DNA of 64,000 bases from Psychrobacter piscatorii (GTDB lineage: Bacteria > Pseudomonadota > Gammaproteobacteria > Pseudomonadales > Moraxellaceae): assembly GCF_904846415.1 (NCBI RefSeq), contig NZ_CAJHAR010000014.1, positions 27,584 through 91,583 on the forward strand, given 5' to 3'. Below the pieces are notes generated by a model. The model was not told the DNA's origin. It made no database searches and saw only the letters and a program-made list of their open reading frames with translations. The first letter of the stretch is position 1. Every line of letters begins with the position of its first letter. The position numbers and the translations under genes were made by a program. Below, piece after piece: positions 18,819 to 28,797 of the stretch.

Positions 18819-20261
18819 ATGACGCTAACTACCGAACAGTCCACCTCCCAAGCCCATACCAATGCTGTGCAAACGATCCTAAGCACGCTGACTGACACTC
18901 ATCAATTTGACCCGACCCAAATCAAAACCGACGCAGAGAGCTTAGAGCACTGGGGTAAAGACTGGACCAAACATTTCGCCCCAGCCGCCGCTGCCATCGT
19001 CTTTCCAAAGACCACCGAACAAGTCCAAGCGATTGTCCTGCTTGCTAATGAACACAACGTCGTCCTAACCCCAAGCGGTGGTCGTACTGGACTCTCTGCA
19101 GGCGCCGTTGCCGCCAATGGCGAGATCGTCGTCAGCATGGATAAAATGAATCATATTGGCCAGTTCTATCCAGCCGACCGCATCGTCGAGATTGAAGCCG
19201 GCGTCATTACCGAACAGCTGCAACAGTTTGCCGAATCAAAAGACCTCTACTATCCTGTCGACTTTGCTTCTGCAGGCTCTAGTCAAATGGGTGGCAATAT
19301 TGGTACCAATGCCGGCGGCATCAAAGTCATCCGTTATGGCATGACCCGTCAATGGATCATGGGACTGACGGTCGTTACTGGTAAAGGTGACATCTTGCAT
19401 CTCAACCGCGGCATGGTCAAGAACGCCACGGGTTATGACTTACGTCAACTCTTTATCGGTGCTGAAGGTACCCTTGGTCTTGTCACTCACGCGCAAATCA
19501 AACTTGAGCGTCAGCCGCAAGACTTAAACGTCATGGTACTGGGTATGGACAGCTTTAGTGACGTCATGAATGTGCTCTCTGCCTTTCAAGCCCAGATTGA
19601 TTTGACTGCCTTTGAATTCTTTGATGAGGTGGCGATTGATAAGCTGATGGCCCATGGTCAAGTACAAGAGCCGTTTGAGTCACGTACCAAGTTTTATACC
19701 TTATTAGAGTTTGAAGCACCATACGAGCCAATCATGGAAAAAGCCATGGCCATCTTTGAGCAGTGTATGGAAGAGGGCTGGGTTGTTGATGGGGTGATGA
19801 GTCAAAGCTTATCGCAAGCAGCTGAGCTGTGGAAACTACGCGAGTACATCTCAGAGACCATCTCGGTATTTACCCCTTATAAGAATGATGTGTCCGTGCT
19901 GATCAGTCATGTGCCCGATTTTATCGCAGAGATTGATGCGATTGTGAGCAGTAACTATCCTGACTTTGAGGTGTGCTGGTTTGGTCACATTGGTGATGGT
20001 AATTTGCATTTGAATATCTTGAAGCCTGAAAACATGAGCAAGGATGAGTTCTTTAGCGAGTGTCAGGTGGTGAATAAGCATGTGTTTGAGACGGTGCAGC
20101 GCTATGGTGGGTCGGTGTCTGCTGAACATGGGGTGGGTATGACGAAGAAGCCGTATCTGCAATACAGCCGTAGTGAGACGGAGATTGAGTATTTGCGTGA
20201 GGTCAAAAAGGTGTTTGATCCAAACAACATTATGAATCGTGGCAAGATTTTTGATATGTGA
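18819..20261 (+). CDS. FAD-binding oxidoreductase, probable D-2-hydroxyglutarate dehydrogenase
   Basis: This is a 480-residue flavoprotein of the GlcD/D2HGDH (FAD_binding_4 plus FAD-oxidase_C) family. FAD-binding motifs are PSGGRTGLSAGAV and GGNIGTNAGGIKVIRYG. The C-terminal domain has GHIGDGNLHLNI (metal and substrate site) and SAEHGVGMTKKPYL. The divergent neighbour serA suggests the substrate: in Pseudomonas, D2HGDH re-oxidises the D-2-hydroxyglutarate made by SerA and pulls serine synthesis forward. D-lactate or glycolate oxidation is the alternative, but no GlcE or GlcF partner is present. ATG 18819 is preferred over TTG 18813. Confidence 0.82.
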   Translation: MTLTTEQSTSQAHTNAVQTILSTLTDTHQFDPTQIKTDAESLEHWGKDWTKHFAPAAAAIVFPKTTEQVQAIVLLANEHNVVLTPSGGRTGLSAGAVAANGEIVVSMDKMNHIGQFYPADRIVEIEAGVITEQLQQFAESKDLYYPVDFASAGSSQMGGNIGTNAGGIKVIRYGMTRQWIMGLTVVTGKGDILHLNRGMVKNATGYDLRQLFIGAEGTLGLVTHAQIKLERQPQDLNVMVLGMDSFSDVMNVLSAFQAQIDLTAFEFFDEVAIDKLMAHGQVQEPFESRTKFYTLLEFEAPYEPIMEKAMAIFEQCMEEGWVVDGVMSQSLSQAAELWKLREYISETISVFTPYKNDVSVLISHVPDFIAEIDAIVSSNYPDFEVCWFGHIGDGNLHLNILKPENMSKDEFFSECQVVNKHVFETVQRYGGSVSAEHGVGMTKKPYLQYSRSETEIEYLREVKKVFDPNNIMNRGKIFDM

Positions 20262-20285
20262 TTGGTAGGCTAACGATTTATCTCA

Positions 20286-20323
20286 AAAAAAAGACGCTAA
20301 ACCTAAAGGCTAGCGTCTTTTTT
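20286..20323. terminator. Bidirectional terminator
   Basis: A 9-bp stem (20291-20299 with 20311-20319) lies between A- and T-runs and separates two convergent genes. Confidence 0.85.
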
Positions 20324-20377
20324 ATGTTTGCAACTTTATATTTGGAAAACCCAAATTTACGTTTAAAAAAACATGAT

Positions 20378-21007
20378 TTATAGATATAACAGTACCAGCG
20401 CCACAACTAGCAAGACACTCAAAAACCCTTGAATAATCAAAAATGCTTGATGCGGTGCCGCTATATGGCGGAACATATTGCCTAGCGCATTGTAAGTAAT
20501 GCCCGCTGCTTTGATATGTGGCGGGGTGTCGAAATTTTTGATAATTTGCAAAAACTGCTCAGTACGATCAGGTGACCAGCCGTGCGGTGCAAATGGTAAA
20601 AATGGTGAAAGCTGCGCCGCTTGCTCTTTGGTTGCAGGTGACCATAGCCAGCGCTCCAAAAACAGCAGACGCATACGCCAGTCTGAGAAGCTGCGATGAT
20701 CAATCTCTTGCAATAATAATACTTCAACGTTTTTGTGACGATTATCAGCAAAAATGCGTTTTTGTAGCGCAAATACATGTTTCTGTTCGCCTTCGATGCA
20801 CTGCAAAAACTGACCATTGCCATAACATAATGTACCGGTAATGCCGTGCTGCTCATTATAATCGCGAGCATGGGCCTCTACATCCTCAAATATAGAGGTG
20901 TTTAGACGTGACGCAATGGTCAACGTACTGACATAGACCAGCTGAACCAATGATGACTCTTCTATTTCATCCCATTGCTTGATTCTATTGCTACGAGTTA
21001 AGGGCAT
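20378..21007 (-). CDS. BLUF-domain blue-light receptor with C-terminal membrane anchor
   Basis: The protein has 209 residues. The BLUF core spans about residues 20-115 and keeps the photocycle and flavin residues: Tyr25 (LVYVS), Asn51 (YNEQHGITG), Gln69 (FLQCIEGE), Trp110 and Met112 (SDWRM). BLUF domains bind FAD and switch hydrogen bonding in blue light. Instead of an EAL or cyclase output, the chain continues through about 70 residues without a recognised output domain and ends in one hydrophobic helix (about 188-209), which should tether it to the inner membrane with the light sensor in the cytoplasm. Acinetobacter has short BLUF regulators (BlsA), a possible functional parallel. Confidence 0.88.
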   Translation of the reverse strand: MPLTRSNRIKQWDEIEESSLVQLVYVSTLTIASRLNTSIFEDVEAHARDYNEQHGITGTLCYGNGQFLQCIEGEQKHVFALQKRIFADNRHKNVEVLLLQEIDHRSFSDWRMRLLFLERWLWSPATKEQAAQLSPFLPFAPHGWSPDRTEQFLQIIKNFDTPPHIKAAGITYNALGNMFRHIAAPHQAFLIIQGFLSVLLVVALVLLYL

Positions 21008-21372
21008 AATAAAATAATCCTACGGCCGAACACATACGGCTAAATATGACAAGCAAAACGATACTATGCCTGAAGTAAATGAAGATATTGACTCACAAAA
21101 ACGTAGCAAATATTTACTACCTGAGACTATTATTACTCATACAGCTTGCTATGATAATAAACAAACTAAAGGGCGCTGACAGTATATAAGGTCGATACAA
21201 GAAAATATAAGGTTAATCTAACTTAATATATGAGGAACCGCTTATTCAGCTCTTCCAAGTAACTCAATAAGTGTTAGCATTATATCGATCACGATGACGG
21301 TTTTTAATACATTAACTTTTCATCAATTGAGAACTGCTTCAACCGTGATAAACATCAAAACTCGTATTCGAA

Positions 21373-21389
21373 ATGAGATAGAATCTCAT
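21373..21389. repeat. Inverted repeat, candidate operator
   Basis: Perfect 7-bp arms ATGAGAT and ATCTCAT lie around AGA, in the shared upstream region of two divergent genes, 21 nt from a second palindrome. The binding protein is unknown. Confidence 0.35.
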
Positions 21390-21409
21390 CGTAACCTATT
21401 GTAAACACG

Positions 21410-21423
21410 ACAATAATTATTGT
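21410..21423. repeat. 14-bp palindrome, candidate operator
   Basis: ACAATAATTATTGT is perfectly self-complementary and lies 127 nt upstream of the 21550 gene. Confidence 0.35.
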
Positions 21424-21549
21424 AACGGCAATATTCTTCTATTGGAATGTTTTTATTGCTTTTTTATGCAAAAACTTGCGTCACTCGCCCCTTTAATACT
21501 GTCATATCAAATATCATCACATTTAGTAGAGATTTAACACAGGAATATT

Positions 21550-23187
21550 ATGAGCAAAATTGAAAAATTAGACGACCTTCACCTGACGATCGCTGAGATC
21601 AAGAAAAAAGACTACCCACAACTAAAAGAACTGATGGACCGCGTCTATGCAAACCTAGGTGGTGCTTGGTCTAAGACGACCATTCATACTTTGATTGATG
21701 CGTTTCCTGAAGGTCAGATTGCAATGTTTGACCATGATCAATTGATTGGTATTGTACTGTCCATGCGTGTCGATTATGCAAAGTTTTCCAACCCGCATAC
21801 CTATGATGATTTGATCGGGCAAAAAGAAATTATCCGCGACAATCCTGAAGGCGACGCCATTTATGGTCTAGACGCACTGATTGATCCTGAATATCGTGGC
21901 TATCGCCTTGGTCGTCGCCTTTATGACGCCCGAAAAGAGCTGTGTCGTCAGTTAAACTACCGCGCTATTTTGGCTGGTGGCCGCATCCCTAACTATCATA
22001 ACCACCAAGACTTGAGCCCAGGCGAGTATATTGATGCCGTTGAGAGCCGCGAAATTCACGACTCTGCATTGTCTTTTCAGTTGTCAAACGGGTTTATCGT
22101 CAAGCGTATCTTGACCGCTTACCTACCAGATGACAAACAATCTAAAGGGTTTGCTACCTTGCTTGAGTGGTCAAATATCTACTATGAGCCAAAAGACTAT
22201 AAGCCCAACACACGCAAATCTGAGGTGCGTATTGGTGGTATTCAGTGGCAAATGCGCGAAGTCGAGTCACCTGAAGAGCTACTACAACAGGTCGAGTTTT
22301 TCGTTGATATCATGGCTGATTACAACTCAGACTTTGCTTGTTTACCAGAGTTCTTTAACGCACCGTTGATGGGTCTATGCGAAGAAACCGATCAAAATAT
22401 CGCCATTCGCTTTTTGGCAGGTTATACCGAATGGTTCAAAAATGAGATTTCGCATTTGGCCGTCAGTTATAACGTCAACGTCATTACAGGCTCTATGCCA
22501 TTCTTAGACGAAGACGATACCTTATACAATGTCAGCTACTTGTGTCGCCGTGATGGTACGGTTGAAGAGCAACGTAAAATCCATATCACGCCGCATGAGC
22601 GTAGCGCTTGGGTCATCGAAGGTGGTGACGAGGTCAAAGTATTTGATACTGATGCTGGTCGTATCGGTATCTTGGTCTGTTATGACGTTGAGTTCCCTGA
22701 ACTTGCACGCCTATTAGCACTTGATGACATGGATATTTTGTTCGTGCCTTTCTGGACAGATACCAAAAACGGCTATTTGCGTGTGCGTCACTGTGCTCAA
22801 GCACGTGCGATTGAAAACGAATGCTATGTAATGATCTGCGGCTCGGTAGGCAACTTGCCACAAGTCGAAAGTTTAGATATTCAGTACGCACAGTCGTCGA
22901 TTTTTTCACCGTCAGATTTTGCATTCCCACATGATGCGATTATGGCAGAAACCACCGCCAATACCGAAATGGTATTTTTCTCAGATGTGAACTTAGACAA
23001 GCTGACTCACGTTCGTCACGAAGGCTCAGTACATAACTTGATTGACCGCCGTGATGACTTATTTAGCTTAAAATGGAAACGTAAATCTAAAATTCCTGCA
23101 AGCAAATTAAGTGACGAAGAACGCCGTGAAAACTCAGGCAGTGTGCTTATCGGTGATCCATTACAGAATCGTGCGCAAAAGCCATAG
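21550..23187 (+). CDS. GNAT acetyltransferase fused to a nitrilase-family amidohydrolase
   Basis: The protein has 545 residues. The N-terminal half (about 10-200) is a GNAT domain with the acetyl-CoA loop region EYRGYRLGRRLYDARKEL. The C-terminal half (about 225-510) is a carbon-nitrogen hydrolase with an intact triad: Glu267 (LPEFF), Lys343 (RKIHITPHE) and Cys377 (VCYDVEFPE). Both modules therefore look catalytic. The substrate is unknown. This fusion exists in other bacteria, where it is usually annotated only by its domains. It is monocistronic with a terminator. Confidence 0.88.
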   Translation: MSKIEKLDDLHLTIAEIKKKDYPQLKELMDRVYANLGGAWSKTTIHTLIDAFPEGQIAMFDHDQLIGIVLSMRVDYAKFSNPHTYDDLIGQKEIIRDNPEGDAIYGLDALIDPEYRGYRLGRRLYDARKELCRQLNYRAILAGGRIPNYHNHQDLSPGEYIDAVESREIHDSALSFQLSNGFIVKRILTAYLPDDKQSKGFATLLEWSNIYYEPKDYKPNTRKSEVRIGGIQWQMREVESPEELLQQVEFFVDIMADYNSDFACLPEFFNAPLMGLCEETDQNIAIRFLAGYTEWFKNEISHLAVSYNVNVITGSMPFLDEDDTLYNVSYLCRRDGTVEEQRKIHITPHERSAWVIEGGDEVKVFDTDAGRIGILVCYDVEFPELARLLALDDMDILFVPFWTDTKNGYLRVRHCAQARAIENECYVMICGSVGNLPQVESLDIQYAQSSIFSPSDFAFPHDAIMAETTANTEMVFFSDVNLDKLTHVRHEGSVHNLIDRRDDLFSLKWKRKSKIPASKLSDEERRENSGSVLIGDPLQNRAQKP

Positions 23188-23236
23188 TTGGTTGTGTGCG
23201 CTTGACATAATGACTTAAGAGTAAACTTCATAAATA

Positions 23237-23265
23237 AAACGGCTGAATCTCAGCCGTTTATTTTT
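23237..23265 (+). terminator. Intrinsic terminator after the GNAT-nitrilase gene
   Basis: A 10-bp stem (23237-23246 with 23250-23259) has a 3-nt loop and is followed by a T-rich tail. Confidence 0.85.
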
Positions 23266-23323
23266 ATCTGATACCTGTTAAATTTTTGCTCAATAAAAAT
23301 ATCTAAACTAAAAAGCCAACGCC

Positions 23324-23872
23324 ATGACGACTGATCTGGATCAAAAAGACATCAAATCAAAAAAGCAGCTAAAGCAGAAAGTAATTTCGCTAATTAAAAC
23401 GGTTGCGCTATACGCTTTGATGTTTGTCGTAATCTATAGCGCGGTCAATTGGTGGCGACAGCCTATCATGCCTGCCAGCCCTCAGCTACAACTGACCGAT
23501 TACCAAGGGCAAACTATCGACTTGGCAGCGATGAGTCATGAGCAGCCGACGCTGGTATACTTCTGGGGTACGTGGTGTTCCGTCTGTAGCTTTACCTCGC
23601 CCACCATCAATAAACTAGCAGCAGATAACTATCCCGTTGTCACTATCGCCGTACAGTCAGGCTCAAACCAAGAGCTACGCAGCTACCTCGATCAGCATCA
23701 GTTTGACTTCACCGCGATAAATGACCAAGAAGGTGATATCTTTGCAGATTGGCAAGGACAAGTCACACCATCTTATGTGGTATTAGAGAATGGTAAGATG
23801 ACACAAGGATTGACAGGCATTCAACCACTTTGGTCATTAAAGCTGCGACTTTGGCTATCTTCTGTTTTTTAG
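23324..23872 (+). CDS. Membrane-anchored thioredoxin-like protein (TlpA/ScsD type)
   Basis: The protein has 182 residues. A basic N-terminus (KSKKQLKQK) and one membrane helix (about 22-44) place the thioredoxin domain in the periplasm. The active site is WCSVC (Cys85, Cys88), and a Thr-Pro in VTPSYVV gives the cis-proline. The layout matches ScsD/TlpA-like disulfide oxidoreductases rather than CcmG, whose cytochrome-assembly neighbours are absent. It probably reduces or shuffles disulfides in envelope proteins; its electron donor is not in view. Confidence 0.82.
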   Translation: MTTDLDQKDIKSKKQLKQKVISLIKTVALYALMFVVIYSAVNWWRQPIMPASPQLQLTDYQGQTIDLAAMSHEQPTLVYFWGTWCSVCSFTSPTINKLAADNYPVVTIAVQSGSNQELRSYLDQHQFDFTAINDQEGDIFADWQGQVTPSYVVLENGKMTQGLTGIQPLWSLKLRLWLSSVF

Positions 23873-24320
23873 TCATTAACTGATGTCTTATATTCAATAA
23901 ATAAACACTTATAAGCAACCAGCATATGATTTAATAGATGACCTTGTATGTAGATAAAAGCGCGACCTTAGACAAAATAAGTCCGATACTGCACAGCTCT
24001 TTTTACCCTACCCTTTTTGTCATATAATAGCTGCCGATCTAAATATTTTCTTGAATTATTTTTACTAGCATATTTTCTGTTGCAATCGTCTCGTTACCAT
24101 TTATTATTGACGTAACTATTTGCGGACTAATGAGCGACAATGAGTATTTATTGACATGACGGTTGATAAACCGACTATCATGAGCAATATACCTACTATT
24201 AGTAATTAAGCATTATCAACACAGCGTAACCCTCAGTACTATATTGAAATACATTGAACATCGAGCCTTGTAGCCGGTTTTAACCGACACACAAACCTAC
24301 CTTTTAAAAAGATACCTTCT
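23873..24320. other. Spacer upstream of ileS
   Basis: No ORF. A perfect TATAAT at 24023-24028 with a poor -35 would give a leader of about 290 nt before ileS. ribF, which precedes ileS in many gammaproteobacteria, is not here. Confidence 0.4.
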
Positions 24321-27182
24321 ATGACTGATAAAAGCACTGACACACCAAGCCAAGATTACAAAGACACGCTGAATCTTGCGGATACACCATTTGCAATGCG
24401 CGCAAACCTTGCCAAACGCGAGCCAGATTGGTTGGCTGCTTGGGAAGCGGATGACGTGTACGGTAAAATTCGTCAGGCGCGTGCTGGTGCGACTAAGTAT
24501 ATTTTGCACGATGGCCCTCCATACGCCAACGGTCAGATTCACTTGGGTCACGCAGTCAATAAAGTACTAAAAGACATTATTGTAAAATCAAAAACCTTGT
24601 CAGGATTTGATGCGCCTTATGTCCCTGGTTGGGACTGTCATGGTCTGCCAATCGAACAAAAAGTCGAAGCCAAGGTCGGTAAAGTGGGTCAAAAAGTGTC
24701 TGCTACCGAATTTCGCGGTCTATGCCGTGAATATGCGAGCACGCAGATTGAACTGCAAAAAGCAGACTTTAAGCGTCTAGGCGTATTTGGCGATTGGGAC
24801 AACCCTTATCTGACCATGAACTTCCATCAAGAAGCCAACATCGTACGCGCGCTTGCCAAGATCTATGACAATGGTCATGTGACTCGCGGTATGAAGCCAG
24901 TTAACTGGTGCTTGGACTGTAGCTCTGCTCTCGCAGAAGCTGAAGTCGAATACCAAGACAAAGTCTCTGACGCCATCTATGTCAGCTTTGATGTGCTCGG
25001 TACGGACAAAGTGACCGCATTGGCAGATATCGCAGACAACATCGCTGCGGTTATCTGGACGACCACGCCGTGGACACTGCCTGCTAACCAAGCCATCTCA
25101 GTACATCCTGAGCATGACTATAGCGTGGTTGCGACCGAAAAAGGCAACCTGCTACTAGCAGCTGATCTTGTAGAAACTGCGTTGAGTGAGCTGAAATTAG
25201 AAAATAATGGCATCTTAGCGACCGTATCAGGCAGTGAGCTTGAAGGATTGAGCGCTCAGCATCCACTGATTGAAGACCGTCAAGTACCACTCATCTTGGG
25301 CGATCACGTGACCACCGATAGTGGTACTGGTCTGGTACATACTGCACCCGGTCATGGTCTTGACGATTATATCGTGGGTCTAAAATACAACTTACCAGTG
25401 GAAAACCCAGTGAGCGGTACGGGCGTTTATTTAGACAGTGCTGCGGTATTTGCTGGTGAACACATCTATAAAGCCAATCCAAAAATCATCGCTGCCTTAC
25501 ATGAGAACGGCCATTTAATCAGCCATACCAAAATTGAACATAGCTATCCGCATTGCTGGCGTCACAAGTCGCCGATTATTTTCCGTGCGACCCCGCAGTG
25601 GTTTATCAATATGGAAACCAAAGGCTTACGTGCTCGTGCGCTTGCTGATATCCCTACAGTCAACTGGACACCAGCATGGGGACAAAACCGCATCGAAGCC
25701 ATGATGACGGGTCGCCCTGACTGGTGTATCTCACGTCAACGTACGTGGGGCGTGCCCATCACTTTCTTTACGCACAAAGAAACGGGCGAGCTGCATCCAA
25801 ACACGCTTGAGCTGATGGAAACTGCCGCGCAAAAAATCAATGAGGGCGGTGTTGAAGCGTGGTTTGATGCTAGCTGCGAGGATTTCTTAGGTAGTGAAGC
25901 AGCTGATTACGACAAAGCAACGGACACATTGGACGTTTGGTTTGACTCAGGCACAACGCATTTCGCCGTACTTGAGCAACGCGATGAATTGACCAACCCA
26001 GCTGACATGTATTTAGAAGGCTCTGATCAGCATCGTGGCTGGTTCCAGACGTCATTACTGACGTCGGAAGCCATGTATGAGCGCCCACCGTTTAAGCAAG
26101 TATTGACCCATGGTTTTGTGGTCGATGAAAACGGTCGCAAAATGAGTAAGTCACTGGGCAATATCATCACACCGCAAGAAGAGATCAACAAAACGGGCGC
26201 GGATATGCTACGCCTATGGATTGCATCTAGCGATTATCGCTATGAGATGAGCGCCGGTAAAGCATCATTTAAAGGGGCAATAGATCAATATCGCCGTATC
26301 CGTAACACACTACGCTTCTTACTTGCCAATACCGATGACTTTGATCCAGCGACTGACAGCATTGATATCAATGAATTGGTCAGCCTTGATAAATTCATCA
26401 TTGAGCGCGCGCAAACCGTGCAAGCACAAATCATGAGCGCTTATGATGCGATGGACTTTCACCAAGTCACCCAGCATGTGACGGCGTTCTGTTCGCAGGA
26501 CTTGGGTAGCTTCTATTTAGATATCATTAAAGATCGTCAGTACACCACGCAGGCAAATGGACAGCCGCGTCGCTCTGCACAGACGGCCATCTATCACATC
26601 ACTCATGCACTGATTCGCTGGATCACACCGATCTTATCATTCACGGCTCAAGAGGCTTGGGAAGTGCTGAACCAACGTGAGGCTGATAAAGGTGGCTACG
26701 TGTTTACTCAAGAGTGGTACGAGTTCCCAGCATTTGAGCTAAGCGCCATCAGCAATCATGACTGGCAGCGTATTATGTTTGCCAAAGACATGGTAAACAA
26801 GCATATCGAAACCGCACGTGGCGAAAAAATCATCAATGCCAACTTATCTGCCGATGTGAGCCTATACGCTGACGGTGCAATGTATGAAAGTCTAGCCAAG
26901 CTTGATGAAGAACTGCGCTTTGTACTCATCACTAGTAACGCAGAACTAAAGCCAATGAGCGAAGCACCTACTGATAGCACCGTACAAGCAGATGAAGCGA
27001 CCAAAACGAATACAGAAGAGGCTGTAGACCTAGTGGTACAAGTTAGCGCTGCCACTGGTACTAAGTGTGTACGCTGCTGGCATATCCGTGATGATATCGG
27101 CACGGATAGCGCCCATCCTGAGCTATGCGCGCGCTGCATGACTAATGTCAGTGGCGATGGCGAGGTGCGTCACTATGCCTAA
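24321..27182 (+). CDS. ileS: Isoleucyl-tRNA synthetase
   Basis: This class I synthetase charges tRNA-Ile. Its 953 residues include the HIGH motif HLGH (74-77) in [13 protein letters not shown], the editing (CP1) domain with [11 protein letters not shown], the KMSKS loop (607-611), and a C-terminal zinc knuckle starting CVRCWH (Cys916, Cys919) and closing with CARC. A Thr/Glu-rich insertion precedes the zinc domain. It is translationally coupled to lspA, whose ATG lies within the last codons. Confidence 0.97.
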   Translation: MTDKSTDTPSQDYKDTLNLADTPFAMRANLAKREPDWLAAWEADDVYGKIRQARAGATKYILHDGPPYANGQIHLGHAVNKVLKDIIVKSKTLSGFDAPYVPGWDCHGLPIEQKVEAKVGKVGQKVSATEFRGLCREYASTQIELQKADFKRLGVFGDWDNPYLTMNFHQEANIVRALAKIYDNGHVTRGMKPVNWCLDCSSALAEAEVEYQDKVSDAIYVSFDVLGTDKVTALADIADNIAAVIWTTTPWTLPANQAISVHPEHDYSVVATEKGNLLLAADLVETALSELKLENNGILATVSGSELEGLSAQHPLIEDRQVPLILGDHVTTDSGTGLVHTAPGHGLDDYIVGLKYNLPVENPVSGTGVYLDSAAVFAGEHIYKANPKIIAALHENGHLISHTKIEHSYPHCWRHKSPIIFRATPQWFINMETKGLRARALADIPTVNWTPAWGQNRIEAMMTGRPDWCISRQRTWGVPITFFTHKETGELHPNTLELMETAAQKINEGGVEAWFDASCEDFLGSEAADYDKATDTLDVWFDSGTTHFAVLEQRDELTNPADMYLEGSDQHRGWFQTSLLTSEAMYERPPFKQVLTHGFVVDENGRKMSKSLGNIITPQEEINKTGADMLRLWIASSDYRYEMSAGKASFKGAIDQYRRIRNTLRFLLANTDDFDPATDSIDINELVSLDKFIIERAQTVQAQIMSAYDAMDFHQVTQHVTAFCSQDLGSFYLDIIKDRQYTTQANGQPRRSAQTAIYHITHALIRWITPILSFTAQEAWEVLNQREADKGGYVFTQEWYEFPAFELSAISNHDWQRIMFAKDMVNKHIETARGEKIINANLSADVSLYADGAMYESLAKLDEELRFVLITSNAELKPMSEAPTDSTVQADEATKTNTEEAVDLVVQVSAATGTKCVRCWHIRDDIGTDSAHPELCARCMTNVSGDGEVRHYA

Positions 27183-27819
27183 CCCAACAGACTCATCTGA
27201 CAGCCAGCACAATAAGCCGTCGCAAGCTGAAGTCGATAAATCGCCTCAGCCTGCTCATGCGACTACAGGTAGCTCGACCACACCTAGAAGTCGATTGACC
27301 AAGACACCAAAGATGGCAGCTAACGGTAGTCGTGCTTTTATGTGGTATGCGCTGGCGCTGATTATCATTGTCATTGACCAGTGGACGAAGTGGCTGGCTG
27401 AAACCAAGCTGACCTTTCATGATCCAGTGCCAGTGATCGAGCCATTTCTCAACTGGACACTCGCTTATAATTACGGCGCAGCATTTAGCTTTTTGGCAGA
27501 TGCTGGCGGTTGGCAGAAGTGGTTTTTTTCAGGGCTCGCATTACTCATGTCGCTATTTTTGATTATCTATTTACTCAAAGCGCCTCGCAAAGCCACGCTA
27601 CTCTCGCTTGGACTTGCCATGGTATTGGGCGGTGCGCTTGGTAATTTGATCGATCGCTTGCTACATGGTCATGTGATTGACTTTATTCATGTGCATTATG
27701 CTGATGTTTGGCATTATCCGATTTTTAATATCGCAGATATTGGGATTTCTCTCGGGGTTGTACTGATTGTCATCGATATGCTGTTTTTGGAAAAGAAGCG
27801 TGAAATGCCACAATCATAA
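27175..27819 (+). CDS. lspA: Lipoprotein signal peptidase (signal peptidase II)
   Basis: This aspartyl protease in the inner membrane removes signal peptides from diacylglyceryl-prolipoproteins. The catalytic Asp pair lies in [17 protein letters not shown] and [11 protein letters not shown]. Conserved [10 protein letters not shown] and four membrane helices are present. The start is ATG 27175, with GAGG at 27162-27165, overlapping the ileS stop; an ATG at 27145 in the same frame lies inside ileS and has no such site. At 214 residues it is about 50 longer than usual: a polar, Ser/Pro/Lys-rich N-terminal extension sits before the first helix. fkpB, the usual next gene, lies about 1.6 kb further on. 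Confidence 0.93.
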   Translation: MPNPTDSSDSQHNKPSQAEVDKSPQPAHATTGSSTTPRSRLTKTPKMAANGSRAFMWYALALIIIVIDQWTKWLAETKLTFHDPVPVIEPFLNWTLAYNYGAAFSFLADAGGWQKWFFSGLALLMSLFLIIYLLKAPRKATLLSLGLAMVLGGALGNLIDRLLHGHVIDFIHVHYADVWHYPIFNIADIGISLGVVLIVIDMLFLEKKREMPQS

Positions 27820-27845
27820 TTCTAAATAGTATTATTACTTATAAA

Positions 27846-27884
27846 TAAAAAGGTGGGTTACGCAGTCGTAACCCACCTTTTTTT
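27846..27884. terminator. Bidirectional terminator after lspA
   Basis: An 11-bp G/C-rich stem (27852-27862 with 27867-27877) has a 4-nt loop and is flanked by A- and T-runs. It lies between convergent genes. Confidence 0.9.
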
Positions 27885-27961
27885 GTCTTCTATTTTATTT
27901 ATTTTTATATACGTCGATGCTACTAATCATTGCGGTATCTGTATCGTTCTTATAGCAAAAA

Positions 27962-28621
27962 TCATAATAAGTTTGTCACAGTCTCTAGTCCGCCACCTGC
28001 CAATAAAAATAGCAAGCCTGCCATATTAATGACAACGGTCAAATAATAAGTGACACGAAACTCAGGCTTTTGTGATTTGTGCCGCAGATACGTCTGAGCC
28101 AATAGCGCCCCTACCCAACCGCCAAGCGCGCTTAGTATATGCAATGTAGACTCAGGTGTACGCCAGTCGCCACTTTGGGCAGCAGCTTTGTCTTTGGCAT
28201 AAATCCCATAAGTGATAATTCCTAATACTATATACCAACCGATCACTAGCCAACTCAGTTTATCTGTTACTACTAATAAAATTAAGACACCATAAAAAGC
28301 CAGTCCAAGGAACGAACGTTTCTTTTGTCCTGCTTCAAACTCCGCTTGATGGCTACGTCTTTGGTTGCGCTGACGGATTTGCTGATTTTTTTGTGCCATT
28401 TTTTGCTTTACAAAACCAAGTTCTTGTACTTGCGTGGCTCGTCTGCGCCCTTCTGCATCTTGTCCAATACTAAAGACGACTTGCTCGCCAACATCAGGAC
28501 GGCGCTGCGCTCTAAACTCACTCACATGAAAGAAAACAGACTCACCCGCTTCAGTTTCAATAAAGCCAAACCCTTTATCGTCCTGCCATTTTTTGACAGT
28601 GCCCTGCTGCCGATTATCCAT
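27962..28621 (-). CDS. Cold-shock domain fused to DUF1294 membrane domain
   Basis: The protein has 219 residues from ATG 28621, which follows GAAGGTAGGT; the longer frame from 28666 lacks such a site. The N-terminus is a cold-shock (OB-fold) domain with RNP1 KGFGFIE and RNP2 VFFHVS, which binds single-stranded nucleic acid. A basic, Gln/Arg-rich linker leads to a DUF1294 domain with about four helices. The fusion is known in gammaproteobacteria; its role is not established. It suggests membrane-located RNA binding. Confidence 0.85.
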   Translation of the reverse strand: MDNRQQGTVKKWQDDKGFGFIETEAGESVFFHVSEFRAQRRPDVGEQVVFSIGQDAEGRRRATQVQELGFVKQKMAQKNQQIRQRNQRRSHQAEFEAGQKKRSFLGLAFYGVLILLVVTDKLSWLVIGWYIVLGIITYGIYAKDKAAAQSGDWRTPESTLHILSALGGWVGALLAQTYLRHKSQKPEFRVTYYLTVVINMAGLLFLLAGGGLETVTNLL

Positions 28622-28732
28622 ACCTACCTTCTCATAATCATTTTGAAATAAAACAAATATAGTCATAACATAATCGTACTCAGGTGAGTAGCTGATTCAA
28701 TAGTATCGATTATAAAGGATTACTTTTACCAT

Positions 28733-28766
28733 AAAAAAAGCTGAGAAAATATTCTCAGCTTTTTTA
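28733..28766 (-). terminator. Intrinsic terminator after the 28798 lipoprotein gene
   Basis: A 12-bp stem (28735-28746 with 28753-28764) has T-rich sequence on the reverse-strand 3' side. Confidence 0.8.
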
Positions 28767-28797
28767 TCCTACTACTTGTTATATTTTTGACATAACA

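Larger units (their letters stand above)
21008..21549. other. Long divergent spacer with two perfect inverted repeats
   Basis: The 542 bases between the BLUF gene and the GNAT-nitrilase gene hold no ORF. They contain ATGAGAT-AGA-ATCTCAT (21373-21389) and the 14-bp palindrome ACAATAATTATTGT (21410-21423), both candidate operators. I recognise nothing else. Confidence 0.4.

Noticed and set aside
26756..27139. 127-codon reverse ORF inside ileS
   Set aside because: Antisense shadow of the conserved ileS C-terminus.
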